In this document: piece after piece, positions 52,304 to 60,216 of the stretch
How the letters are laid out: every line of letters begins with the position of its first letter
Position numbering within the stretch: the first letter of the stretch is position 1
Origin: Rheinheimera nanhaiensis E407-8
GTDB lineage: Bacteria; Pseudomonadota; Gammaproteobacteria; Enterobacterales; Alteromonadaceae
DNA: 64,000 bases
Reading direction: 5' to 3'
Assembly (NCBI RefSeq): GCF_000296695.1
Contig: NZ_BAFK01000016.1
Location: forward strand, 1 to 64,000
Position numbers and translations under genes: made by a program
Notes under the pieces: model-generated
Told to the model about the DNA's origin: nothing
The model's input: the letters and a program-made list of their open reading frames with translations, nothing else
Database searches by the model: none

Positions 52304-52580
52304 ACCCGGTTTCACGGCTGACGAGTTTATTGACGATGCCACCAATTATGCGTTGGGCATGCCGCGTATTGTCAGCATGCGCCAGATGCTGCCTGATGAA
52401 GAAGACGACAATAGCCGGCTGCCAATGCGCCACGCCACTTTCACTTTAAGCCAGGAAGCGATTGACGCACTGAATGAATTAAGCCGTGCCACCGGTGAAG
52501 CCAAGTCTAAATTAATCCGCAAGCTGATCCTGCAGGCGACTAAGCCGGTCACGCGCAGCCTGAACCGGCCAAAAAAGTAA
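52260..52580 (+). CDS. Ribbon-helix-helix partner of ParA
   Basis: This 106-residue protein has an unstructured, Lys/Pro-rich N-terminus of about 55 residues, then a C-terminal ribbon-helix-helix pattern (RHATFTLSQEAIDALNELS, SKSKLIRKLIL-like spacing) and a basic tail. ParG-type proteins use such a domain to bind operator/centromere DNA and a flexible N-terminus to stimulate the ATPase. It overlaps parA by 44 bp. The two palindromes upstream of parA are the obvious candidate targets. Confidence 0.7.
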   Translation: MALTDLKKKSQPPGKPGFTADEFIDDATNYALGMPRIVSMRQMLPDEEDDNSRLPMRHATFTLSQEAIDALNELSRATGEAKSKLIRKLILQATKPVTRSLNRPKK

Positions 52581-52586
52581 GGCAGT

Positions 52587-53009
52587 TTATTTCATCAGGT
52601 AAGCATAACCTGCTACAAAGGCAGTTTCCTGAAACACCTTCAGCCCGGTGGCTTTAAAGTCTACCGGCAGCGGGTGGCGTTTTAGCTGCTCTTTAATCTC
52701 GCTGGCACTGATCACCGCACAGTTACAGCCGGCAATCAGTTGCAAGGCGGCTTCAATTTTAAAGCCCACGGCGCCGCCGGCAAATTTGCCTTTTTGCGGC
52801 CGCTCTTTAATCACCAACTGGCTAACCTGATAATCTTCAATAAATTTGGCAAAGGTAAACTGAAAATGGCGCATTTGCTGCTGGTCACTGTCATTGCTTA
52901 GCACAAAACGGGTCTGCCGGCAGTCTGGCAGCTCAAACAAGCCATTTTTCAGGGTCATCAGGCAGATGATGGCCTCGCTGCCTTTAATTTCGATACCGCA
53001 GGTACGCAT
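52587..53009 (-). CDS. DUF3010-family protein
   Basis: This 140-residue protein has the family pattern MRTCGIEIKGSEAIICL at the N-terminus, VIKERPQKGKFAGGAVGFKIEAA-type middle (seen around residues 67-90) and a small RNase H-like alternating fold. The function is unknown. AGAGGA lies upstream of the ATG. It converges with the ParA-RHH pair, with only 6 bp between stops. Confidence 0.82.
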   Translation of the reverse strand: MRTCGIEIKGSEAIICLMTLKNGLFELPDCRQTRFVLSNDSDQQQMRHFQFTFAKFIEDYQVSQLVIKERPQKGKFAGGAVGFKIEAALQLIAGCNCAVISASEIKEQLKRHPLPVDFKATGLKVFQETAFVAGYAYLMK

Positions 53010-53023
53010 GGGCTGTCCTCTGC

Positions 53024-53386
53024 TTAGGGTTTGGTTAAATTGTGGTAGTTATTTTCAATAATGCTGCAGCTTTGCCGCAAGGGCTCACCGAACAGGATCG
53101 GGTTGAAGTCTTTGTTAACACAATAATCACGGCGAAAGCGCTGCAAACTCTCCAGACTGCTGCTGGCTTTTTCCAGTTGCGCCCGCTGACCCTCTCCCCA
53201 TTGGGCAGACAGTTCTAACAATTGTTTACGGGTTCTGCGCAGCGCGGCCTCGTTATCGTCAGCGGCAATAGCGGCCTTGTCCAGTACCAGCTCGAACAGC
53301 TGCTCTTTATAGGGGCGGATCAGGTCATGATCAGAAAAGGTGATCAGCAGTAAAATGATGACCACTAACCAAAAAAACTTCTTCAT
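53024..53386 (-). CDS. Small membrane-anchored protein, uncharacterised
   Basis: This 120-residue protein has an N-terminal helix (MKKFFWLVVIILLLITF) that is probably an uncleaved anchor or a signal, then a charged, mostly helical domain (ALRRTRKQLLELSAQW, LEKASSSLESLQRFRRDY) with two cysteines (RDYCVNKDF and RQSCSIIENN) that may form a disulfide in the periplasm. The ATG at 53386 is preferred over one seven codons upstream. It is in line with DUF3010 (14 bp gap). No family was recognised. Confidence 0.6.
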   Translation of the reverse strand: MKKFFWLVVIILLLITFSDHDLIRPYKEQLFELVLDKAAIAADDNEAALRRTRKQLLELSAQWGEGQRAQLEKASSSLESLQRFRRDYCVNKDFNPILFGEPLRQSCSIIENNYHNLTKP

Positions 53387-53641
53387 CTGGGAGTACTCCG
53401 CTAACAACAGGCGGCCATTGTAACGGATTACCGTGCATAGTGCATCGCTCTGCTGTTGATAACCGCTGTCAACCTGGTTGTCAGTTTAGCACTGCTGTTG
53501 TCACACAGGTTGTCAGTGGCTCAGGGAATAAGGCCGAAAAGCGCTGTATTGCTGCAGGCACAGAAGTTGCTTTGCTACAGGTCAAAATTTTTTGCCGCTA
53601 AACTGTTATACTCAGCGGCACATGCAGTAACGGGGACCGTC

Positions 53642-55069
53642 GTGGATCAGCAAAAAATAGATATTAAAAACATTCCTGTGCACGTTGAGGTGCATAAACC
53701 CGACGCCGGCAAAGCTGCTGTCTATCATCCGCGCGACCGCATTTACGTGCGGGCGGTAAAGGGCTTACACCAGGCAATACGGCGCTATATGGGCTTTGTC
53801 TTTATGGGATTGTTTATGCTGTTGCCCTGGCTGCGTTATGATGGCCATCAGGCCATATTGCTGGATATTGGCGAGCAGAAATTCAATATTTTTGCCTTAA
53901 CGCTGTGGCCGCAGGATTTCACTATCCTGGCGTGGATTTTTATTATCGCCGCTTATGCGCTGTTTTTTGTCACCACTTTTTATGGCCGGGTCTGGTGCGG
54001 CTATTTGTGCCCACAGTCGGTGTGGACTTTTATTTTCATCTGGTTTGAAGAGAAAATTCAGGGCACACGCAATCAGCGCATGAAGCTGGATGCCGATCCC
54101 TGGTCGGTTGGCAAGTTTTTCAAAAAGGCGGCTACCCACTTTTGCTGGTTGGCCTTCTCGCTACTCACAGCACTGATTTTTGTCGGTTACTTTACACCGG
54201 TGGCACCGCTATTTGTCGGGTTTTTTACCCTGGAAGCCGGTTTCTGGGCCGTGTTGTCCGTGCTGTTTTTTACCCTCTGTACCTACGGCAATGCGGGCTG
54301 GATGCGGGAAATTATGTGTACGCACATTTGCCCTTATGCCCGTTTTCAGTCGGCGATGTTTGATAAAGACACCTTTACCGTGACTTATGATGAGAAGCGC
54401 GGCGAAAACCGTGGCCCGCGCAGCCGCAAAGATAAAGACTATAAAGACAAGGGGCTGGGTGATTGTATCGACTGCAACCTCTGTGTACAGGTGTGCCCCA
54501 CCGGCATCGACATTCGTAACGGCCTGCAGTACGAGTGTATTAACTGCGGCGCCTGTATTGATGCCTGCGACGACACCATGACGAAAATGGGCTACCCGAC
54601 TGGCCTTATCAGTTACACCACCGAGCACAGTTTAAACGGTAAACCGACTAAGGTATTGCGGCCAAAACTACTGGGCTACCTGTTGGTGTTACTGGTGGTG
54701 TGCAGTGCCTTTGTCTGGACCTTATACAGCCGGGTGCCGTTTGAGATGAATATTATCCGCGACCGTGGCGCTTTGTACCGCATCAGTAATGATGGCTTAA
54801 TTGAAAATACCTTTACCTTAAGTATTTCCAACAAGTCACAGCAGGCGGTTACTTTCAAGCTGTCGGTGGCAGCTGAAGTAGAACTGGGCTGGATTGGTGA
54901 GCAACAGGTGAGTTTACAGGGCGGGGAAACGCGCAATGTACCGATAAGCCTGGTGATGGACCCTTACGCCAGCACGGCTAAATCATTGGATATTAATTTC
55001 AGCGTGGCGCAAAGCGACAGCGGCCAGGTGCTCGAGCAGCACAGCCGTTTCTTTACCGGTAATCCTTAA
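53642..55069 (+). CDS. ccoG: Cytochrome c oxidase accessory protein CcoG (RdxA/FixG)
   Basis: This 475-residue membrane ferredoxin has about five helices, paired Cys motifs WCGYLCPQSVW and HICPYARFQ, then two 4Fe-4S clusters in CIDCNLCVQVCPTG and CINCGACIDACD, and a C-terminal Ig-like periplasmic domain. CcoG reduces copper for assembly of cbb3-type oxidase. The GTG at 53642 with GGGGA at 53632-53636 is chosen; the in-frame ATG at 53456 would add 62 residues with no family similarity. No cco structural genes are in the window. srkA follows with a 1-bp overlap (TAATG). Confidence 0.92.
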   Translation: MDQQKIDIKNIPVHVEVHKPDAGKAAVYHPRDRIYVRAVKGLHQAIRRYMGFVFMGLFMLLPWLRYDGHQAILLDIGEQKFNIFALTLWPQDFTILAWIFIIAAYALFFVTTFYGRVWCGYLCPQSVWTFIFIWFEEKIQGTRNQRMKLDADPWSVGKFFKKAATHFCWLAFSLLTALIFVGYFTPVAPLFVGFFTLEAGFWAVLSVLFFTLCTYGNAGWMREIMCTHICPYARFQSAMFDKDTFTVTYDEKRGENRGPRSRKDKDYKDKGLGDCIDCNLCVQVCPTGIDIRNGLQYECINCGACIDACDDTMTKMGYPTGLISYTTEHSLNGKPTKVLRPKLLGYLLVLLVVCSAFVWTLYSRVPFEMNIIRDRGALYRISNDGLIENTFTLSISNKSQQAVTFKLSVAAEVELGWIGEQQVSLQGGETRNVPISLVMDPYASTAKSLDINFSVAQSDSGQVLEQHSRFFTGNP

Positions 55070-56064
55070 TGGCCAGTTTTGATTTCGCGGCGCTGCAGCC
55101 GGATCTGATCATCGACGCGCTGCAGCAGTATGGTCTGGACATCAGCTCTGGCCTTAGCGCACTGAACAGCTATGAAAACCGGGTGTACCAGTTCAGTGCC
55201 TGGCAGGGCGAGGCACTGCAGGCACAAAAGTATGTGGTAAAGTTTTACCGGCCGCAGCGCTGGAGCCCGGCACAGTTACAGGAAGAGCATGACTTTGCTT
55301 TTGAGCTAAGCGCTGCCGACATTCCACTGGTGGCGCCGCTGCGTATTAATGGTCAGTCGTTGCTGCAGTACGCCGGTTATCAGCTGGCCCTGTACCCCAG
55401 CCGTGGTGGCCGCACGCTGGAGATAGACAACGACGACCAGCTGGCCATGTTGGGGCGGTTTTTAGGCCGCATGCATCAGGTGGCGAAAACCAGGCCGTTC
55501 AGCCACCGGCCTGCGCTGAGCATCGACAGCCACCTGCTGCAAAGCCAGCAGGTGTTAAACAGCCTGGAGTTTATTCCGCCTTACCTTAGACCCGCCTTTG
55601 ATACCGTGCTGAAGCAGGTCATTGACGAGTGTGTACGGCAATACAAGCCGCGTCAGCTGATCCGGCTGCATGGCGACTGCCATGCCGGTAACCTGTTTTA
55701 TCATAATGAAGGGCCGTTTTTTGTTGATCTGGATGATTGCCGCATGGGCCCGGCTATTCAGGACTTGTGGATGATGTTATCGGGTGACCGCCAGCAGCAG
55801 CGCTACACCTTAGAGCTGATGCTGGAAGAATATGAGCAATACTGCGACTTTGACCCGGCCGAGCTGAAGCTGATTGAGCCGCTGCGCGCCATGCGGATGA
55901 TCCATTATATGGCCTGGCTGGCCAGGCGCTGGCAGGATCCGGCCTTTGTGCTGAACTTTCCCTGGTTTGCCACAGACAAATACTGGGAACAACAATGCCT
56001 GGCGCTAAAAGAGCAGTTGTATTTACTGCAACAGCCACCACTTTCACTGGTGCCAGACTACTGA
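55069..56064 (+). CDS. srkA: Stress response kinase A (YihE)
   Basis: This 331-residue Ser/Thr kinase of the choline-kinase-like fold shows LNSYENRVYQF (glycine-loop substitute), VVKFYRPQRWS with the ATP-binding Lys, IRLHGDCHAGNLFY with the catalytic Asp, and FVDLDDCRMGPAIQDLWMM with the metal Asp. SrkA limits stress-induced cell death in E. coli. The order srkA-dsbA is as in enteric bacteria, supporting the call. Its start shares one base with the ccoG stop. Confidence 0.93.
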   Translation: MASFDFAALQPDLIIDALQQYGLDISSGLSALNSYENRVYQFSAWQGEALQAQKYVVKFYRPQRWSPAQLQEEHDFAFELSAADIPLVAPLRINGQSLLQYAGYQLALYPSRGGRTLEIDNDDQLAMLGRFLGRMHQVAKTRPFSHRPALSIDSHLLQSQQVLNSLEFIPPYLRPAFDTVLKQVIDECVRQYKPRQLIRLHGDCHAGNLFYHNEGPFFVDLDDCRMGPAIQDLWMMLSGDRQQQRYTLELMLEEYEQYCDFDPAELKLIEPLRAMRMIHYMAWLARRWQDPAFVLNFPWFATDKYWEQQCLALKEQLYLLQQPPLSLVPDY

Positions 56065-56113
56065 GTTTTTGCTAAGCTGTGGCCAACAAGCCTAATGAAG
56101 GATGTAAAACACA

Positions 56114-56761
56114 ATGAAAAAGCTGTTATCTGTTATTGCAGTTGCACTGATGTTACCACTGGCGGCCTGTGCTGACAGTGCGCCCAAGTTTGAACAAGGT
56201 AAGCACTACGAGGTGGTGGCCGAACAGGTAACTGCGAAGCCGGAAGTTAAAGAATATTTTTCGTTTTATTGTGGTGGTTGTAATGCCTTTGAACCGGTAG
56301 CGCAGAATTTGGCAAAAAACCTGCCAGAGGGCGTCGAGTTTAAAAAGGTGCATGTCGACTTTATCCGCGCTGCCTCACCCGAGCTACAAAATGCGCTGGC
56401 CCGCGCTTATCTGGTGGCGAAGAACCTGGGTAAAGGCGATCAGGTCGCCAACGCTATTTTTAACCAGATCCACCGCGCCCGCGCGCCTTTTAGCAATGAA
56501 AACGATATCCGCAATCTGGTGCTGGTGCATGATATTGACGGCGAAACCTTTGATAAAGCCATGAAGAGCTTTTCTATCCGTGGTGCGGCCAACCAGATGA
56601 AGAAAGAGCAGGACGAGCTGTCTAACCGCCGGGTGTTAACCGGTGTACCGCTGCTTATCGTCAATGGCAAATATAAAATTAATAACGCGGCGCTGAGCCA
56701 GCGTAATCTCAGCGCTGAGCTGCAGCAACTGGTAGAATACCTGTTGCAAAAAGACGCTTAA
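56114..56761 (+). CDS. dsbA: DsbA-type thiol:disulfide oxidoreductase with CGGC active site
   Basis: This 215-residue thioredoxin-fold protein would form disulfides in the periplasm. The active site FYCGGCNAF (Cys53, Cys56) is CGGC rather than the common CPHC, which should change its redox potential. The cis-Pro loop is TGVPLLIVNGKY. The N-terminus MKKLLSVIAVALMLPLAAC contains a lipobox-like LAAC (Cys19) as well as a possible signal peptidase I site (ACA-DS), so it may be membrane-anchored. It lies 49 bp after srkA, the usual order. A terminator follows. Confidence 0.9.
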   Translation: MKKLLSVIAVALMLPLAACADSAPKFEQGKHYEVVAEQVTAKPEVKEYFSFYCGGCNAFEPVAQNLAKNLPEGVEFKKVHVDFIRAASPELQNALARAYLVAKNLGKGDQVANAIFNQIHRARAPFSNENDIRNLVLVHDIDGETFDKAMKSFSIRGAANQMKKEQDELSNRRVLTGVPLLIVNGKYKINNAALSQRNLSAELQQLVEYLLQKDA

Positions 56762-56779
56762 CGCTGGCGTTATAGCGTG

Positions 56780-56805
56780 AAAAAGGCAGCTGCGGCTGCC
56801 TTTTT
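56780..56805. terminator. Bidirectional intrinsic terminator after dsbA
   Basis: AAAAA-GGCAGC-TGCG-GCTGCC-TTTTT forms a 6-bp GC stem extended by A/T pairs, serving dsbA and the convergent DUF817 gene. Confidence 0.85.
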
Positions 56806-56810
56806 GCTAT

Positions 56811-57674
56811 TTAGCGGGGAACGTCAATCCGTTGCTTAACATACTTTAGCTGGGCAACGATGGTAAACGTCATGATGACTAACATTGACCATGAACTCCA
56901 TTTTCCCAGATGTACTGCTGACCAGGCACCAAGTTGGTTCGGGTAGCTCCATAAACCCATAAAAGTACTAATGTTTTCTGCTAACCAAATAAAGAATCCG
57001 ACCAGGATAAACCCCAAAAGTAGTGGCATACTGCGTTCTCGATCCAGTGGTGTAAAGTAGACAACAGTGCGGGCATACAGCCCCAGTGTTGCAGCAGCGA
57101 TATACCAGCGGTAATCACCAATGTAATGATGAGTAAAGAAGTTGGCGTAAATTAGCACTGCCACCAACACTGCCATCCAATATGGCGGGTGATGCGCAAC
57201 CCTTTGCTGCATGAGACGCCAGCTTTGAATGATGTAGCTGCCGACGGCTGCATACATAAAGCCGGCAAACAGCGGCACACCAAACACTTTACTGTAAGCA
57301 AAATCCGGGTAACTCCATGATTGAATAGCACCGGAGGTTTTAAACACCTCAAGCGCAAACCCGACCAGGTGAAACAGGCAAATTGCTTTTAGCTCATCAA
57401 CCGTTTCGAGTTTACTCCATACCATCCAAACCTGAATTATCAGCGCCAGTATTAACAACACATCATAACGAGGCAGGCCGATAATACCACTGCGTGGCAC
57501 CAGCAATACTGCGGCAAAAAATAATGCAACAAATAAGCAGGCACGGGCCTGCTTCAGACCAAAAAACCAGAATTCCCAGCAAAAACGGCGAAAACCAACG
57601 GTATTCTCAGGCGGCGAGATCTGCATTAGCCAATTATCCAGCCGGTTTATCGTGGTGACAGTAACAGATGACAT
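56811..57674 (-). CDS. DUF817-family membrane protein
   Basis: This 287-residue protein has about eight helices. The family pattern is clear: EFWFFGLKQARACLFVALFF, LEVFKTSGAIQSWSYPD, GVPLFAGFMYAAVGSYI, NFFTHHYIGDYRWY and SWSMLVIMTFTIVAQLKYV. The function is unknown, but conserved His and Asp residues in the membrane are notable. The start at 57674 is chosen because AGGGA lies 7 nt upstream; an ATG at 57680 abuts that sequence. Confidence 0.85.
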   Translation of the reverse strand: MSSVTVTTINRLDNWLMQISPPENTVGFRRFCWEFWFFGLKQARACLFVALFFAAVLLVPRSGIIGLPRYDVLLILALIIQVWMVWSKLETVDELKAICLFHLVGFALEVFKTSGAIQSWSYPDFAYSKVFGVPLFAGFMYAAVGSYIIQSWRLMQQRVAHHPPYWMAVLVAVLIYANFFTHHYIGDYRWYIAAATLGLYARTVVYFTPLDRERSMPLLLGFILVGFFIWLAENISTFMGLWSYPNQLGAWSAVHLGKWSSWSMLVIMTFTIVAQLKYVKQRIDVPR

Positions 57675-57788
57675 AAGCATTCCCTGGCGAAGTGACAATC
57701 AAAATTACCCTGCAATACCATACAGAGCAACCGCTTATGCTACAGTAACCGGTTTATTGAAGGCTGAGCAAATCAGGAAATGCATGTT

Positions 57789-58316
57789 ATGACAGGTGCT
57801 GCACAAAACGGTATCGGGCTGGGCGACGCCGGGGCGCAGGTAAATGTTTACATAGCGAACAAACCGCCAATGGCCGAGTACGCCGATTTACAGCGGGTAG
57901 AGCCGTTGCAGTGCGGCGAAATTGAACTGATTTACCGTGCCTGTGGTAATGGCTGGCGCAAAGTGTTTAATGTGTATGCCAAGCTGTTGTTTGCGCTTAA
58001 TACACAGCAGGCCGCAAGCTGGCAGCAGTACCGTGACCGGCAGTTGTTGCAGGCGGGTAGCCAAACTGCGTTGCTATTTAGTGCGCCTGAGCTAACGCCC
58101 GCAGAAAAAACCGTGCATATTGTTGCCGGCCGCACTTATGCTAAAACCTTGCTGGAGGCTGGTTTGCCGGCTCAGCTACACTGGTTGAATAATGAATTTG
58201 CTATAGATCAGCACCACCGGTTGTTGGTTTGCCCGTATTTTGACTATCGTCAGCTCAATAATGAAAAGCTGGTCTATCTGGCCCAACTAATAAAGGCGTT
58301 AGATGAAACACCCTGA
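57789..58316 (+). CDS. Uncharacterised 175-residue protein
   Basis: The soluble protein contains VNVYIANKPPMAEYADLQRV at the start, a helical middle (WRKVFNVYAKLLFAL), and IVAGRTYAKTLLEAG followed by RLLVCPYFDYRQLNNEKL. It lacks any motif I can tie to a function. AGGA at 57775-57778 best serves the ATG at 57789 rather than 57780. The next gene overlaps by 14 bp, so the two are expressed together. The composition is like its neighbours. Confidence 0.65.
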   Translation: MTGAAQNGIGLGDAGAQVNVYIANKPPMAEYADLQRVEPLQCGEIELIYRACGNGWRKVFNVYAKLLFALNTQQAASWQQYRDRQLLQAGSQTALLFSAPELTPAEKTVHIVAGRTYAKTLLEAGLPAQLHWLNNEFAIDQHHRLLVCPYFDYRQLNNEKLVYLAQLIKALDETP

Positions 58317-58773
58317 GTTAAAGACGCAGTTACAACAGCTTTGCGCCCTGCTGCAACCGTTTCAATTTGGCATCGGCGGCAGTTGCCTGCTGTGGCAACT
58401 GGGGCTGGAGGCCGCGCCAAATGATATTGATATCGTCTGCGCTGAAGCAGACTTTGCCGCGATTTGCGCTGTGCTTAATGCCAATTTCAGCTTGCAGCCG
58501 GTCGCGCCTCACCCGCTTTATATGTCAGCCCACTTTTGCCGTTTCAGTCGCTCAGGCTGGCCAGACATAGAGCTGATGGCCGGTATTGCGGTGGCACAGC
58601 AGCAACAACAACAGCAGTGGACTTTTGTGCCGCAGCGTTGCCACTGGCAAGACGGTATCTGCTGGATGCCACCGGCCGACTGGCTGCAATTGTATCAGCT
58701 GTTTAACCGGCCAGAGCGGGTAGCACAGTTACGCCGCTATTTAGTGCAGCTTAGGCTAAATAGCCTGAGTTAA
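58303..58773 (+). CDS. Nucleotidyltransferase-fold-like protein
   Basis: This 156-residue protein contains FGIGGSCLLWQLGL followed by NDIDIVC, the GGS...DxD pattern of the nucleotidyltransferase superfamily, with WPDIELMAG as a possible third acidic residue. A run of seven Gln (near residue 98) is encoded by mixed CAG/CAA codons. Such small proteins may modify RNA, proteins or small molecules; here the role is unknown. Coupling to the preceding gene is through a 14-bp overlap. Confidence 0.6.
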   Translation: MKHPELKTQLQQLCALLQPFQFGIGGSCLLWQLGLEAAPNDIDIVCAEADFAAICAVLNANFSLQPVAPHPLYMSAHFCRFSRSGWPDIELMAGIAVAQQQQQQQWTFVPQRCHWQDGICWMPPADWLQLYQLFNRPERVAQLRRYLVQLRLNSLS

Positions 58774-58832
58774 CGCCGCTATCAGAATAAAGTCCCCTTT
58801 TAAGGTTAAAAAGTAGCCATTTGGTTTATTTT

Positions 58833-58884
58833 GTAAAATAAAATTGAACTTTTATTTTACATTCAAAGCTGCCCTCTGTAGTAT
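58833..58884 (+). promoter_or_regulatory. Porin promoter with perfect AT-rich inverted repeat
   Basis: GTAAAATAAAA (58833-58843) and TTTTATTTTAC (58850-58860) are perfect 11-bp inverted arms around TTGAAC. A promoter TTTACA-n17-TAGTAT (58856-58861, 58879-58884) overlaps the right arm at its -35. The repeat looks like an operator; the regulator is unknown. Confidence 0.6.
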
Positions 58885-58919
58885 GCGCGCCGCTATCACC
58901 AACTTAGGGATCTGAAACA

Positions 58920-59711
58920 ATGACGTTAAAGTATGCATTACCTGTTATCGCTCTGGCCGCCACGACTGCCGTATCTGCAGAAGAGTACCAGTTGTTCACT
59001 GAACTGCGCGCTGACCATGTCCGTGTTAGCGGCGACAACGAAACCAACTGGCATGTAAACGGCACTTACTTCTTCGATAAAAAAGTGACTTTAGGCCCGT
59101 TAGATCAATTCGAATACATCAATAAAGTAACCAACATTAATGCCGGTTATTCCCGTGCGTTTGACGAAAACTTCCTGCGCCTGGGCGGCGAGTATTTCGC
59201 AGCGAACGGCTTAGTGGTATCTGCTGAGCACAACCGCGTAAGCGGTGACTATATTAACCAATTTGGCCTGGGCTACCTGGTATCAGATAACTTTATTGTG
59301 CGGGCCCGTGCGGTTAAGCCTGAAGACGAAAGCACCACTTACTGGTTCTCTGCCAGCTACAACCACCAGCTGCAAGGCAATGATTACGTGGGTTTTACTG
59401 CTGAAGTGGACGACGAGTTTGACTACTTCACGTTAAGCAGCAAGTACTTTGCGGCGCTGAACGAAGGCCGTTATATCGCGGTAGGCGTAGCGTTAGCAGA
59501 CAACGATGGCCGCTCAAGCTGGGCAGCCGAAGCCGATTACTACTTCAGCAAAATGACCTCTGTTGGCCTGTCGTACGACAAAGCTGACAACTACAGCCTG
59601 AATGCCAAGCACTTCTTTAACAGCAACTGGGCGTTAGAAGCCCGCTTTGCCAGCAATGCTGACAATTCAGCTCGCAAAGTTTACAGCTTAGGCGTTACCG
59701 GCCAGTTCTGA
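58920..59711 (+). CDS. Outer-membrane beta-barrel, putative porin
   Basis: This 263-residue protein has a signal peptide (to TAVSAEE) and alternating amphipathic strands ending in Phe (YSLGVTGQF), as expected of an outer-membrane barrel of about 12-14 strands. Tyr/Phe girdles and acidic loops (KPEDESTTYW, EVDDEFDYF) are visible. It resembles the putative-porin group common in Alteromonadales. It stands alone between a palindromic promoter and a strong terminator, suggesting tight and probably high expression. Confidence 0.75.
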   Translation: MTLKYALPVIALAATTAVSAEEYQLFTELRADHVRVSGDNETNWHVNGTYFFDKKVTLGPLDQFEYINKVTNINAGYSRAFDENFLRLGGEYFAANGLVVSAEHNRVSGDYINQFGLGYLVSDNFIVRARAVKPEDESTTYWFSASYNHQLQGNDYVGFTAEVDDEFDYFTLSSKYFAALNEGRYIAVGVALADNDGRSSWAAEADYYFSKMTSVGLSYDKADNYSLNAKHFFNSNWALEARFASNADNSARKVYSLGVTGQF

Positions 59712-59740
59712 TTTTCTCTGGTAGCTACACTAGCGTTTTT

Positions 59741-59766
59741 GGGGCAACAATTGTTGCCCCTTTTTT
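59741..59766 (+). terminator. Strong intrinsic terminator of the porin gene
   Basis: A perfect 20-bp palindrome GGGGCAACAATTGTTGCCCC is followed by six T. Confidence 0.9.
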
Positions 59767-59788
59767 ATGCCTGCTTTTAATACCAGCT

Positions 59789-59817
59789 TTGTTATTTTTG
59801 CACTTTTAAGCTATCAT
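59789..59817 (+). promoter_or_regulatory. Promoter of the Xre-RES pair
   Basis: TTGTTA (59789-59794), a 17-nt spacer and TATCAT (59812-59817) give a good sigma-70 promoter 27 bp before the xre start. Confidence 0.55.
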
Positions 59818-59844
59818 TTGTGCGATGGCAACATTGGAGGCGTT

Positions 59845-60216
59845 ATGAGTGCATTGTTACAACCCGTCAGCAGCGCCGATGAGGTACTGGCCAAGGCGGT
59901 GCTAAACGCTGCCGACCAGCTGGGTTTAAAGCAGGCCGAACTGGCCGCCGTGTTAGGCGTGCACCGCACCGCAGTCAGCCGGCTTAAGCAAAAACTGGCG
60001 TTAGACCCAAACTCAAAACAAGGTGAGCTGGCGCTGCTGCTTATTCGTATTGCCCGCGCGCTGTATGCATTAACCGGCGGTGATAAAAGCTGGACCCAGC
60101 ACTTTATGCAGACACCGAATCAGCTTAGCGGTGGTATACCGGCGCAACAGGTACAAAGTGTGCATGGTTTAATGCAGGTGCTGCATGTGGTCGATGCTAT
60201 GCGGGGTAAGCAGTGA
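59845..60216 (+). CDS. Xre/MbcA/ParS-type antitoxin of a RES module
   Basis: This 123-residue protein has an N-terminal helix-turn-helix (LKQAELAAVLGVHRTAVSRL) and a C-terminal antitoxin (DUF2384-like) region with LALLLIRIARALYALTGGD and PNQLSGGIPAQQVQS. This is the usual partner of RES toxins. GGAGG at 59836-59840 places the start at 59845 rather than at the upstream ATG. The stop overlaps the toxin start as GTGA. Confidence 0.88.
   Translation: MSALLQPVSSADEVLAKAVLNAADQLGLKQAELAAVLGVHRTAVSRLKQKLALDPNSKQGELALLLIRIARALYALTGGDKSWTQHFMQTPNQLSGGIPAQQVQSVHGLMQVLHVVDAMRGKQ

Noticed and set aside
53446-53475. FNR-like TTGAT...TCAA sequence upstream of ccoG
   Set aside because: The half-sites are separated by too many bases for the 14-bp FNR palindrome.
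53456-53641. Upstream 62-codon extension of ccoG
   Set aside because: The extra residues have no CcoG similarity, and GGGGA plus GTG at 53642 give the normal family N-terminus.
58590-58620. CAG/CAA run as a phase-variable repeat
   Set aside because: The codons are mixed and the tract is short, so slippage is not strongly expected.
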